22,352 nt of DNA. It comes from Bacillota bacterium. GTDB lineage: Bacteria; Bacillota; Clostridia; Acetivibrionales; DSM-1351. The translations under genes and the position numbers were made by a program. The DNA is taken from the NCBI GenBank assembly GCA_023433945.1, contig JAEYTP010000082.1, positions 1-22,352 of the forward strand, in the 5' to 3' direction. This document shows, piece by piece, positions 1 through 7,450 of this stretch (its first letter is position 1; every line of letters starts with the position of its first letter). A model generated the notes under the pieces. It saw nothing but the letters and a program-made list of their open reading frames with translations, searched no databases and was not told the DNA's origin.

Positions 1-1096
1 TCTTTTTGAGAGCTGTTGCAAGATTCTCTGCACCATTTTGCTCATCTTCTATAGAAAGCTTCAATATAGGGAGATTTTTTATCGGGAAGACATTCTTTGT
101 ATAAGTTATAGTGCTACCGCTGATTTCTGTAGTATGAGTACCAGCACCCACGACAGTTGCTCTTATGGTTTCACTACTTTTCACTACCTTTAGCTTTTTG
201 CACAAATCCGATTGCTTAATAGCTTGCCCTAAAATTATTCCAATATCACCGTATTTAAAATAATCATCTATACTTCCTTCAAAATATATATAGTCTGCAA
301 CTCCACCCGAAAATGAAACGCACTCTATAGGTATTCTATTTTCAATATTCTTATTTGTTATAAATAGCTCTAGAATTTCATTTTGAGGCTTCAGTCCTGC
401 ACTTTGTTCTAGAGCTTCCACCATGATATCAATTACAGGCTTAAGGTTATCCAAGTTAGCTACCTTGCCTATGGATAAATTCAAACCCCTTTGTTTTATT
501 ACCGTTTCTATTTTTGGTGCAATGTAGGTAATTCTATGAGAATGCGGCTCCACTTTTATTAGTCTTCCGCCAACATCAAGACATCCTGTCTCTTTTACAT
601 CACCACGTAGGAAAAGTGCAAGATTGCTGGTTCCCCCGCCAATATCATAATTCAGTACACTAGTTCTGTGCTCTTTTGAATAAACATGAGCACCCGCACC
701 CTTGCCGGAAATTATACTCTCCAAATCGGGTCCGGCTGTGGCAACCACAAAATCCCCTGCAAAGCCACTTAAATTGTCTAGAACCTCTTTTGCATTCTCT
801 TTTCTTGCAGTCTCACCAGTTATAATAACGGCACCGGTATCAATATCGTTTTTATCAATTCCGGCCTTTTTATACTCCTGCTCAATTATTTCTCTCACCT
901 TTGGACCGTCTATTTCCTTGACTGATAATAAGGGAGTAAAATGGATATCGCTTCGATATATTATTTCCTTATCACAGATTACAATTCGTGGGACTGTGTA
1001 ATTGGACGCCAAATTCTCTACAATTAGCTTTGAAAAAATCAGCTGTGTTGTACTGGTTCCAATATCTATACCTACGCTTAGAAGCTCCTCTCTCAT
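1..1096 (-). CDS. eutA: EutA, ethanolamine ammonia-lyase reactivating factor (3' end cut by window)
   Basis: EutA is the ATP-dependent chaperone that reactivates coenzyme-B12-dependent ethanolamine ammonia-lyase (EutBC) by exchanging damaged cobalamin. My translation begins MREELLSVGIDIGTSTTQLI, an actin/Hsp70-like phosphate-1 motif (GIDIGTST, residues 9-16). Further on it has the glycine-rich motifs NYDIGGGTSNLALF and DVGGRLIKVE and, late in the visible part, TVVGAGTHT, all matching EutA as I know it from enterics. The start is fixed by a strong AGGGAGGTGAAGCT just before the ATG. About 365 codons are visible with no stop; the family is usually about 465-480 residues, so roughly 100 residues lie off the left edge. 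It follows eutP after a 168-base gap, and eutB/eutC are expected downstream outside the window. The identity is confident; the C-terminus is unseen. Confidence 0.93.
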   Translation of the reverse strand, partial: MREELLSVGIDIGTSTTQLIFSKLIVENLASNYTVPRIVICDKEIIYRSDIHFTPLLSVKEIDGPKVREIIEQEYKKAGIDKNDIDTGAVIITGETARKENAKEVLDNLSGFAGDFVVATAGPDLESIISGKGAGAHVYSKEHRTSVLNYDIGGGTSNLALFLRGDVKETGCLDVGGRLIKVEPHSHRITYIAPKIETVIKQRGLNLSIGKVANLDNLKPVIDIMVEALEQSAGLKPQNEILELFITNKNIENRIPIECVSFSGGVADYIYFEGSIDDYFKYGDIGIILGQAIKQSDLCKKLKVVKSSETIRATVVGAGTHTTEISGSTITYTKNVFPIKNLPILKLSIEDEQNGAENLATALKK

Positions 1097-1264
1097 AGCT
1101 TCACCTCCCTTCATCCTTAAAATCATGCCTAAAACTAGCTTAAAAACAAATTGTACTTTATGAACAAACTAAATCAGATCTTCTTTTATTAATTAGCTAC
1201 CAACATGCTTAGACCCTAAAAGATTTATTAGATCACAAGACCTAGCTTATATACCTTACATGTT
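1097..1264. other. Intergenic gap between eutP and eutA
   Basis: This 168-base gap holds the strong eutA ribosome site (AGGGAGGTG) at its left edge. On the minus strand there is weak pairing between AGCTA and TAGCT about 50 bases apart, but no U-tract terminator. I also do not see the paired hairpins with a conserved AGCAA-type loop that the EutV antiterminator binds in other Firmicutes. No small gene was recognised. Confidence 0.4.
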
Positions 1265-1705
1265 TTATCTACCCTTTAAATACATGAACAATTCCTTGAT
1301 TCCAATTCCATCAACAGTATCTACCTTAAAAATCCTGCTCACTCCGCCAGCTACTAACTGTGCCTGTGTCTTTTCAATCTGCTCATCTTCAGTAACCAGG
1401 CCTATTTTTGTTATTATTCCAATTACCTCCTTTGCAAAAGTAGTAGCAAAAGATGGTGGAATATAGTTTTCCTCAGCTGTAGGGTCCGCAATAATTGCGA
1501 TAATATCTGCGTCAACTGCTGTCATTATCAAAGCTCTATAATAGTTCTTATTTTCCAAGTATTCTCCAGGGGTATCTATGGCATTGTTGTAAAATTCAAC
1601 AGCCTGAGTTTTTTTATACTCCAGCTTCAGTTGGTCAAGTCGTTGGCTTAAGGTCGTTTTCCCGCTACCCGTTCTTCCTATAAAAATAACTTTTCTCATA
1701 GTCAC
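1265..1705 (-). CDS. eutP: EutP/PduV-family small GTPase-like protein
   Basis: EutP/PduV proteins are small Ras-like P-loop proteins encoded in microcompartment operons. PduV has been linked to compartment positioning and EutP has been reported as an acetate kinase, so the role is not settled. The P-loop GRTGSGKT is at residues 10-17 and the switch region DTPGEYLE near 45-52. The downstream portion is the usual short Rossmann-like fold; the 146-residue length is typical. Reading from position 1705 uses a GTG that overlaps the eutS TGA stop. An ATG two codons later (1699) has AAGGA about 7 bases upstream and gives the more usual N-terminus MRKVIFIGRTG, so I favour 1699. The tight junction with eutS implies translational coupling. 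Confidence 0.93.
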   Translation of the reverse strand: MTMRKVIFIGRTGSGKTTLSQRLDQLKLEYKKTQAVEFYNNAIDTPGEYLENKNYYRALIMTAVDADIIAIIADPTAEENYIPPSFATTFAKEVIGIITKIGLVTEDEQIEKTQAQLVAGGVSRIFKVDTVDGIGIKELFMYLKGR

Positions 1706-2055
1706 GTCCTTGTTATCTTAGCTGGGGTAAAGCCTAGATTTTGTTCAAGACTACCTACAATGTCCTTAATAGCTGCTTCAACGGCACTTACATCTCCAGT
1801 GAAAAGCAAAGCACCGCTAAACCTATCGATAAAACCTAGGTGTATATCAGATGCCTTTGAACCAATATCAGCCGCAATAATTGATCCTTCACTAGGGGTG
1901 ATTGTCAATATTCCAATTGCACCTGTTGTTTCTATCGCCAGCCCAAGCTTTTTGTATATATCCTCTGTTGGATTTGCTATTACGTGAGCCAAAGTAACCT
2001 GTTTTCCAGGCACGAACTCCTGAATTATTCTTTGCTTATCGTCTGAGCTCATCAA
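1702..2055 (-). CDS. eutS: EutS, microcompartment shell protein (circularly permuted BMC domain)
   Basis: EutS/PduU is a hexameric shell protein of the ethanolamine or propanediol microcompartment. The 117-residue product has the family signature almost intact: RIIQEFVPGKQVTLAHVIANP near residues 9-29, then GAIGILTITPSEGSIIAADI and DIHLGFIDRFSGALLFTGDVSAVE. These match enteric EutS closely in order and spacing. The early VPGKQVTLAH segment is the permuted beta-barrel element of this subgroup. The protein is a single BMC domain of normal length. It lies 83 bases downstream of the alcohol dehydrogenase gene and overlaps the eutP start region by a few bases. The first codons are ATGATGAGC; either Met could be used. 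PduU is the alternative name, but the next genes (EutP, EutA) favour the eut assignment. Confidence 0.95.
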   Translation of the reverse strand: MMSSDDKQRIIQEFVPGKQVTLAHVIANPTEDIYKKLGLAIETTGAIGILTITPSEGSIIAADIGSKASDIHLGFIDRFSGALLFTGDVSAVEAAIKDIVGSLEQNLGFTPAKITRT

Positions 2056-2138
2056 GTATCTACCGCCTTATATGGATGTCTTCTTTAGCATTTGAGCACT
2101 TAAATTAGTATTCCAAAGTTAAATCTTTCGTATTTTGT

Positions 2139-3308
2139 TTATGCAAATGGTCTATTTATCTTTTCAAGAATTCCCAAAACACTATTATGTGAAGCAGTTC
2201 TAGGATTTGTAAGAATGCAGGCATCTTCTAATGCACCGGCTGCAATATCATTTAAAGCCTTTTCATACTGCTCTTGTGTAACCTTGCACTCCCTGATACT
2301 GGTTGGCATGTCCATACTTTTCTCAAGCTTTACAATTTCAGAAATAAAGCCTTTTACCAGCATTCTGGTATTGCTACCCTGAATGCCTACCAACTTCGCA
2401 AGATGCGCATATCTTGTTGCTGCTGTTGTATAGGTTTTGGGGTTAAAGCCCTCTATTGCGGCATTAAACTCTATTACATGTGGCAATAAAACTGCATTAA
2501 TTCTGCCGTGAGGAATATGAAGTCTGCCTCCGATATTATGTGCAATCGCATGATTTATGCCCAGAGATGTAATATTAAAAGCCAGCCCAGCTATACACGA
2601 AGCATTATGCATCTTTTCCTTTGCTTCAATATCATTCTGATTATCATAGGATTTTTTCAAGTACTCAAATGTGAGTTTAACAGCCTTTTCAGCCAGTGCA
2701 TCAGAAAAGTCGTTCGCCTTTGTAGAAACATAGGCCTCAACAGCATGGGTAAGAACATCCATTCCTGTATCAGCAACTATTGCCTTAGGAACACTCTTTA
2801 CCAATTCGGGTTCTAGAATAGCAATATCGGGAAGCAGCTCGTCAGAAACCAAAGGATATTTTATCCCTTTTTGAGCATTGCTTATAACAGCAAAAGAGGT
2901 CACCTCTGAGCCAGTACCACTAGTAGTAGGTATTGCTATAAACTCCATATCGGATAGATTTCCAATCTGCCTTGAAAAGTGCATGATAGCCTTTGCAGCA
3001 TCAATAGAAGATCCCCCGCCCAATGCGATAATTACATCAGGCTTATATTCTGTTACACCCTCTACTCCACTGACAATGAGCTCCATTGGTGGATCAGGTA
3101 CAACATCGCTGAATATCTTGTATTCGACGTCTTTTAACTTGTCAGTAACCTTTTTTATCATTCCTGACTTCATCATGAAAGGGTCAGTCACAATAAATAT
3201 CTTTTTATTTTTTATTGTGTTTAAAAAAGAAAGGGAGTCTTCTCCAAACTTAATTTTGGTCTTTATTTCAAAGTTTTTCATCAGTGTAATCTTCCCCCGT
3301 TTTCTCAT
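2139..3308 (-). CDS. eutG: Iron-containing alcohol dehydrogenase, EutG/PduQ-like
   Basis: Group III (iron-dependent) NAD-linked alcohol dehydrogenase. In an ethanolamine compartment it would reduce acetaldehyde to ethanol and recycle NADH inside the shell. Family features seen: GGGSSIDAAKA at 97-107 (nucleotide binding), PTTSGTGSEVT at 127-137, and iron ligands D184, H188, H253 and H267, with the D-x3-H and 14-residue His-His spacing of FucO-type enzymes. The open frame starts at 3308, but nothing resembling a ribosome site precedes it. The ATG at 3281 (MKNFEIKTKIKFGEDS) has a GGGGGA run about 12 bases upstream and looks like the true start, giving about 380 residues, normal for the family. 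Its position just before eutS-eutP-eutA supports an EutG role; the symbol rests on context because group III dehydrogenases are hard to separate by sequence. Confidence 0.88.
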   Translation of the reverse strand: MRKRGKITLMKNFEIKTKIKFGEDSLSFLNTIKNKKIFIVTDPFMMKSGMIKKVTDKLKDVEYKIFSDVVPDPPMELIVSGVEGVTEYKPDVIIALGGGSSIDAAKAIMHFSRQIGNLSDMEFIAIPTTSGTGSEVTSFAVISNAQKGIKYPLVSDELLPDIAILEPELVKSVPKAIVADTGMDVLTHAVEAYVSTKANDFSDALAEKAVKLTFEYLKKSYDNQNDIEAKEKMHNASCIAGLAFNITSLGINHAIAHNIGGRLHIPHGRINAVLLPHVIEFNAAIEGFNPKTYTTAATRYAHLAKLVGIQGSNTRMLVKGFISEIVKLEKSMDMPTSIRECKVTQEQYEKALNDIAAGALEDACILTNPRTASHNSVLGILEKINRPFA

Positions 3309-3384
3309 CAGTTGATTTAATTCGCTTGTTATATGTTTTGAAAATTTTCAATATATATGCATTGAAACTAATAAATGTTTTTAA
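3309..3384 (-). promoter_or_regulatory. AT-rich malG/adh junction with nested inverted repeats
   Basis: This 76-base gap separates the maltodextrin genes from the ethanolamine genes. It contains a perfect 14-base palindrome TTGAAAATTTTCAA at 3338-3351, and an overlapping inverted repeat TTTCAAT / ATTGAAA on the minus strand. No GC-rich stem with a U-run is present, so no clear terminator ends the mal transcript, and no good -35/-10 pair is evident. It may be an operator, a weak promoter, or only AT-rich spacer. Confidence 0.3.
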
Positions 3385-4233
3385 TTACCCCTTCACTGCA
3401 CCCCCTGTAATGCCTTCAACAAAGTACTTCTGCAAATAAATAAACAGGGCAGTTATTGGTATAGCTGTGCATACGGCACCGGCAGCGAAACGTGTAAAGT
3501 ACATGTCAATAAACTCTCTGTTCAGCATGGTATATAAGCCAATTGCAACGGTGTATTTTTCATAATTGTCACCCATGATAATCTTTGCAAATATGAAGTC
3601 TATCCATGGCGCCATGAAGCCCATTAACGCCGTGTATACTATTATCGGTTTAGAAAGTGGCAGAATAATCTTGGTAAAGGTCTGAGATTTGGTTGCACCA
3701 TCAATCATGGCTGCCTCATCCAGTGCTCTAGGAACGGTATCAAAGAAGCCTTTTGCTATATAAAATGTGATACCACCAGTAGCAGAATATACCAATATAA
3801 GTGCAAGCAAGCTCTGGGTCAGATTTACTGATTTGAGCACATAATATACAGCAATCATGGACATAAATGCGGGAAACATCCCCAATACCAGTGCCACATT
3901 CATATATGTCCTTCTCATCTTGAACCGTATACGTGATATAACATATGCAGTACACAGCGTAATAAATGTGGTCAAAATACATGTGCAAACCGCAACAAAC
4001 AACGTATTTCCAATCCATCTAGCAAAACTGAATACCGTATTATCAGTAAAAAGCCTTACATAATTATCTATAGTAAAACCCTTCGGAATAAAATATGGTG
4101 TAAAAGTTCCTTGCTCCAATCTCAGCGACGTCAATATCACCCATATTATCGGTAAAATCCAAAGCACAGCCATAATAGCTAAAATTACATAAATAACGGT
4201 ATTCCAAAATACTCTGTTTTTGCGGGTTTCCAT
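3385..4233 (-). CDS. malG: Maltodextrin ABC transporter permease, MalG type
   Basis: Inner-membrane permease of a carbohydrate uptake (CUT1) ABC importer, pairing with the MalF-type subunit. The 282-residue product has six predicted membrane segments, the first at about residues 12-35. The cytoplasmic EAA coupling loop is at about 170-195 (LDEAAMIDGATKSQTF...LPLSKP), which docks to the ATPase. The C-terminus EGITGGAVKG matches the conserved MalG ending. ATG at 4233 is preceded by AAAAGGAG about 11 bases upstream, inside the last unit of a tandem repeat that spans the malF/malG junction. No ATPase gene (MalK/MsmX) is nearby, so a shared ATPase encoded elsewhere is likely, as in many Firmicutes. 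Sugar specificity is inferred from neighbours malQ and glgP. Confidence 0.92.
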   Translation of the reverse strand: METRKNRVFWNTVIYVILAIMAVLWILPIIWVILTSLRLEQGTFTPYFIPKGFTIDNYVRLFTDNTVFSFARWIGNTLFVAVCTCILTTFITLCTAYVISRIRFKMRRTYMNVALVLGMFPAFMSMIAVYYVLKSVNLTQSLLALILVYSATGGITFYIAKGFFDTVPRALDEAAMIDGATKSQTFTKIILPLSKPIIVYTALMGFMAPWIDFIFAKIIMGDNYEKYTVAIGLYTMLNREFIDMYFTRFAAGAVCTAIPITALFIYLQKYFVEGITGGAVKG

Positions 4234-4310
4234 GCCAATTCATTCTCCTTTTTCATGTGAATTCGGTCTCCCTTTTAATGTGAATTCGTATCCCTTTTCA
4301 TGTGAATTCG
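4230..4310 (-). repeat. 22-23-base tandem repeat across the malF stop and malG start
   Basis: On the plus strand TCATGTGAATTCG occurs at 4298-4310 and again at 4253-4265, with TAATGTGAATTCG at 4276-4288 and a diverged fourth unit TCATGCCAATTCA at 4230-4242. The spacings are 22, 23 and 23 bases. Read on the coding strand, the first unit contains the malF stop codon (ACATGA) and the last contains the malG start (GCATGG). The intervening units each carry an AAAGGG/AAAAGGAG purine run, so the ribosome-binding region itself has been multiplied. Confidence 0.85.
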
Positions 4311-5767
4311 TCCTCCTTCTTGTATGATGCGGAGTTGGTATAGGTTATCAATGAAATAACTACAGAAATAACAAAAACAATAATCCCAATGGTTGAAGCA
4401 ATGCTGTAATCCTTTCTATCGGCAGTAAGTTTATACAGCCATGTTATTAATAAATCCGTTTTACCTGCAAAATAGTAGTTGCTAGAGGTGGGCCCCCCAT
4501 TTGTAAGCAGGTAAATAACGTTAAAGTTATTGATATTGCCTATAAACTGAGTAATCAAATATGGCAGTGTTACAAACAATATCTGTGGCAGAGTAATCTT
4601 GACAAACATTTTGTAAGGAGATGCTCCATCCACTCTTGCAGCCTCATATAAATCCTCAGGTATATTCATCAAAATACCCGTTGTTATGAGCATGGTATAA
4701 GGAATGCCAATCCACAGATTGACCAAGAGTACTGACACCTTAGCCATAAGCGCATCTGTCAAAAAAGGTATTCTCTGTGTAATCCAGCCCAAGCTCAAAA
4801 ACAGTTCATTGACAGGGCCATAGTCATTTAACATATTTCTCATAATAAGTAGGGACACAAATTGGGGTACCGCAATGGTTAATACAAATATTGTTCTCCA
4901 ACCCTTTTTAAACTTTATGCCCTTGTTGTTTATTAAGAGCGCAACTATTATTCCAAAGATGTAATTAGTAAACGTTGCTATAACTGCCCAGATTATTGTC
5001 CACGAAAGGATAGGAAAAAAGGTTTTTGACAGAGTACTGCTCTCAAAGAGCAGCTGTTTAAAGTTTTGAAGTCCAACCCATGTAAACAAATTTCCGGGTG
5101 GCTGATGGTTTGCATCAAAATTAGTAAACGCAATCAATATCATAAATATCAGGGGAATTACCGTAAATATTACAATTCCCAGTATTGGCACTGTTAGAAG
5201 TGTAATATGGAATTTAGAATCCATAAGGATCCTCAGGTCATCGTTAAAACGGGGTATGTGCTTACCCTGTTCAGATAATTGTTGTACCCTCCTGGCGCTC
5301 TTAACATTACTGATATACACAAGTATAAATAATATACTCAGTATAATAGCAGCTACTCCAGAAATGAGCATAAGCATGGAGTTATGACCCTGCACCAGTA
5401 CATTAATGCCTCGATTGGGGTCAAATTCCCACCCCTGAGTTTTGGTACCCAACGTACCTAACCCTATAATTGCAGGTATCCCGGTGGTAAAAAGATATAA
5501 GATATAGATTATTTCTATCGATAAGTATATAAGTCCCTTTATTATCTGTTTGTTCACTAGATTCGAAAAACCCATTATAAAAAAGGACAGTCTAGTACTA
5601 AAAGTACCTTTGGAGAATGTTTTAAAAAAATCTATGAAACCATTTGAAGATCCTCCTAAAAAGTTTCTTAAACCTCCCTCTTCATAGTAATTGCCTGTTG
5701 AGTGTTGGCCATTTGGTTTTTGGTCACTTTGCCGTTGGCCACCTTTTTTATATCTTTTCAATGCCAT
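4298..5767 (-). CDS. malF: Maltodextrin ABC transporter permease, MalF type, with long N-terminus
   Basis: First permease of the CUT1 importer. The 489-residue protein begins with about 50 hydrophilic residues rich in Lys, Gln and Gly, followed by an amphipathic segment and hydrophobic segments near 65-100. The C-terminal half is the permease core, with the EAA loop IPEDLYEAARVDGASPYKMF and ITLPQI. The segment GNINNFNVIYLLTNGGP is typical of MalF proteins. The extended N-terminal part resembles the extra helices of MalF/CymF subunits compared with short sugar permeases. ATG at 5767 has GAGG about 7 bases upstream. It is separated from malE by a strong stem-loop that probably lowers permease expression relative to the binding protein. 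Its 3' end (ACATGA) is the first unit of the tandem repeat leading to malG. Confidence 0.93.
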   Translation of the reverse strand: MALKRYKKGGQRQSDQKPNGQHSTGNYYEEGGLRNFLGGSSNGFIDFFKTFSKGTFSTRLSFFIMGFSNLVNKQIIKGLIYLSIEIIYILYLFTTGIPAIIGLGTLGTKTQGWEFDPNRGINVLVQGHNSMLMLISGVAAIILSILFILVYISNVKSARRVQQLSEQGKHIPRFNDDLRILMDSKFHITLLTVPILGIVIFTVIPLIFMILIAFTNFDANHQPPGNLFTWVGLQNFKQLLFESSTLSKTFFPILSWTIIWAVIATFTNYIFGIIVALLINNKGIKFKKGWRTIFVLTIAVPQFVSLLIMRNMLNDYGPVNELFLSLGWITQRIPFLTDALMAKVSVLLVNLWIGIPYTMLITTGILMNIPEDLYEAARVDGASPYKMFVKITLPQILFVTLPYLITQFIGNINNFNVIYLLTNGGPTSSNYYFAGKTDLLITWLYKLTADRKDYSIASTIGIIVFVISVVISLITYTNSASYKKEDEFT

Positions 5768-5830
5768 CTAGGTTCCTCACTTTCAAGTTAATTGAAAAAT
5801 AGCATCACAAAAGTTAATATTTCCTCTTAA

Positions 5831-5866
5831 TAAAAAATAATGCGGTGGCATTTGCCACCGCATTAT
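5831..5866 (-). terminator. Stem-loop attenuator/terminator between malE and malF
   Basis: A perfect 14-base stem, ATAATGCGGTGGCA at 5837-5850 and its complement at 5853-5866, is separated by only two bases. On the minus strand the stem is followed by a run of T at 5836-5832. Its position between a binding-protein gene and its permease genes is classic for partial termination or 3' mRNA protection, which yields excess binding protein over membrane subunits. Confidence 0.85.
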
Positions 5867-5894
5867 GAAATAATATAAAATTATTTTTTATTTA

Positions 5895-5975
5895 GTTTTG
5901 ATATCTGTATTTAACTCTTTATAATATCCTAAAGCTACCTCTTGATATATACCCAAAATTAACTCTTGATATCTG
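5895..5975 (-). repeat. Degenerate 20-24-base tandem repeat at the malE 3' end
   Basis: On the plus strand related units start at 5963 (CTCTTGATATCTG), 5939 (CTCTTGATATATA), 5915 (CTCTTTATAATAT) and 5895 (GTTTTGATATCTG). The first unit covers the last codons and stop of malE; the other three run into the intergenic gap towards the malE/malF stem-loop. The similarity is imperfect but the phase is regular (24, 24, 20). Confidence 0.6.
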
Positions 5976-7206
5976 TAACAAGCTTATCAAGCTTGCCTTG
6001 AATATCCGTCTCCTTGATAGCACCATCAAAGGCGTCCTTCGTAAATGCTGCCGTAGGATCCCAAAACCTTCCTATCTGTGGAATTGAAGGCATTGCCACA
6101 CAATTGGGTAATTGGTCAAGGATAGCCTTAACAGTAGGGTCCTTAGTAACACTCTCGTTTTGAGCCACCTTCATATTTGTGGGCAACAACGTTCTATCAT
6201 TAAAACGCTTAGTCTGATTTTCTTCATTTGAAAGATAATTAGCCAGCAACATCGCTTCCTCAGGATATTTTGTTGTTGATTTTACAACGTACATCTTGAA
6301 GCCGGCAAAAGACTTCCACTCCTTATCCCCACTTCCAAAATTAATCATAGGTAGCTTAGCAACCCCATAATTTTCTCCAAGTGCTTCCTTATACGAAGCG
6401 GCCTTCCATGGTCCACATACATAAGCAGCAAGTTTTCCTGCCTTGAACTGTGAGCCAGCAACATCGCCATCAAGATTTATCACACCCTTACCCTTCAGGG
6501 TGGTAAGCCATTTTCCTACTTCGAGGCCATGAGCGTTGTTGAAGGTTACTGTATTTTTGTCGCTGCCATTTGCACCAAAAAGTTCACAGCCGTTAGTAAT
6601 AAAGAATGACCCTGAAAAGTATGCATCCTTCATATCATATCCGAATTTTGCAACTCCGTCATCCTGCTTCTTGGCAAGTATCTTGTCGAGAGAAGTTACA
6701 TCATCAGCTGTTAGCTTACTTTTATCATAGTATAAGAAGTATGTCTCAGCTGAAAACGGATAACCATAAAACTTGTTGTCATATTGAGCCGCAGTAACAG
6801 CACCTTCTAACTGCTCATTCTTAATATTGTCAATATATTTTGTGTTTTCATATATAGCTCCAGCTGATACCAAGGCACCAAGCTGGTCATGTGCTATTGA
6901 AAATATGTCTGCAGCCATATCAATATCTTTTAATGCTTCATCCTTTGCAACATCTTCCCCATTAACTCGGATTGTAACCTTGTACTGCTTGTCCGTATGA
7001 GTTTTTCTGAAATTTTCTACCATCTCACTTAGCATCCTTTGATCCTCTGCTGCTCCCCATAAAGTAAGGTTTACAGCTGAGCCGGTAGCATTTGGAGCAG
7101 TTGATTTTGTTGTGCTGCATCCCACCAGTGAAAAAATCATTGTACAAAGTAACGCTGCAATAACCAATATAGATAATACTCTTCTTCTCATGTATCTTTC
7201 CTCCAT
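5959..7206 (-). CDS. malE: Maltodextrin-binding lipoprotein, MalE type
   Basis: Extracellular solute-binding protein (family 1) that captures maltodextrins and delivers them to MalFG. It starts with a lipoprotein signal: basic MRRR, a hydrophobic stretch, then lipobox LVGC with the lipidated Cys at residue 30 of the open frame, followed by a Ser/Thr linker. The mature part has the family features VNLTLWGAAEDQRMLSEMVENF, DIFSIAHDQLGALVSAGAI and GYPFSAETYFLYYDKSKL, and ends with repeated acidic/basic helices. The upstream ATG at 7206 overlaps the ribosome site; the ATG at 7191 (MRRRVLSILV) has GGAGG eight bases upstream and is the likely start. It is the first gene of malEFG and lies downstream of glgP after a tandem-repeat region. 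Sugar specificity is by context. Confidence 0.93.
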   Translation of the reverse strand: MEERYMRRRVLSILVIAALLCTMIFSLVGCSTTKSTAPNATGSAVNLTLWGAAEDQRMLSEMVENFRKTHTDKQYKVTIRVNGEDVAKDEALKDIDMAADIFSIAHDQLGALVSAGAIYENTKYIDNIKNEQLEGAVTAAQYDNKFYGYPFSAETYFLYYDKSKLTADDVTSLDKILAKKQDDGVAKFGYDMKDAYFSGSFFITNGCELFGANGSDKNTVTFNNAHGLEVGKWLTTLKGKGVINLDGDVAGSQFKAGKLAAYVCGPWKAASYKEALGENYGVAKLPMINFGSGDKEWKSFAGFKMYVVKSTTKYPEEAMLLANYLSNEENQTKRFNDRTLLPTNMKVAQNESVTKDPTVKAILDQLPNCVAMPSIPQIGRFWDPTAAFTKDAFDGAIKETDIQGKLDKLVTDIKS

Positions 7207-7234
7207 AGTAAATAAATCAAATCCTAAAAATGGA

Positions 7235-7248
7235 ATTATATGATTATA
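7235..7248 (-). promoter_or_regulatory. Possible malE -10 elements
   Basis: Two overlapping-phase TATAAT hexamers occur on the minus strand (7248-7243 and 7240-7235), about 45-55 bases before the malE start. Neither has a good -35 hexamer at 16-18 bases, so a dedicated malE promoter is only suggested. Read-through from glgP is equally possible. Confidence 0.25.
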
Positions 7249-7265
7249 TTACCTTTTAAGAGGGG

Positions 7266-7450
7266 CTTTTATACATGCCAAAAATGTCTCTGTGTTGTTT
7301 ACAGCTCTCAATACTAAGCAATCTTATACATGCCGACATATGCTTGCTGTTACATAGCAACTCTTAATACTACTGCCATCTTACACATGCCGACATATGT
7401 CTTGCTGTTACATAGCAGCCCTTAATACTACTGGCATCTTACACATGCCA
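7266..7450 (-). repeat. 55-58-base tandem repeat in the glgP/malE gap
   Basis: The word CATGCC recurs at 7274, 7329, 7386 and 7444, giving periods of 55, 57 and 58 bases. The inner two units are near-identical over CTTA(C/T)ACATGCCGACATATG, then CTTGCTGTTACATAGCA and CTTAATACTACT; the unit nearest malE is diverged. The unit at 7438-7450 is the end of glgP, including its stop codon, so the array is a multiplied 3' end. On the coding strand each inner unit can fold small hairpins (GGCAT-N7-ATGCC; imperfect GCTGCTATGTAACAGC). Confidence 0.85.

Noticed and set aside
702..1001. Plus-strand open frames opposite eutA and other genes (for example 702-1001, 2878-3315, 9699-10115, 11724-12077)
   Set aside because: All lie antisense inside well-recognised minus-strand genes, lack plausible ribosome sites and have compositions expected of shadow frames.
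1097..1264. EutV-type antiterminator hairpins before eutA
   Set aside because: Only weak imperfect pairing is visible, with no paired stem-loops carrying the conserved loop and no terminator tail.
3309..3384. Terminator for the mal operon
   Set aside because: The inverted repeats are almost pure A/T and are not followed by a proper U-run after a GC-containing stem.
7266..7450. CRISPR-like array
   Set aside because: The units are contiguous tandem repeats without distinct spacers, only three to four copies, and the first copy lies in the end of glgP. No cas genes are present.
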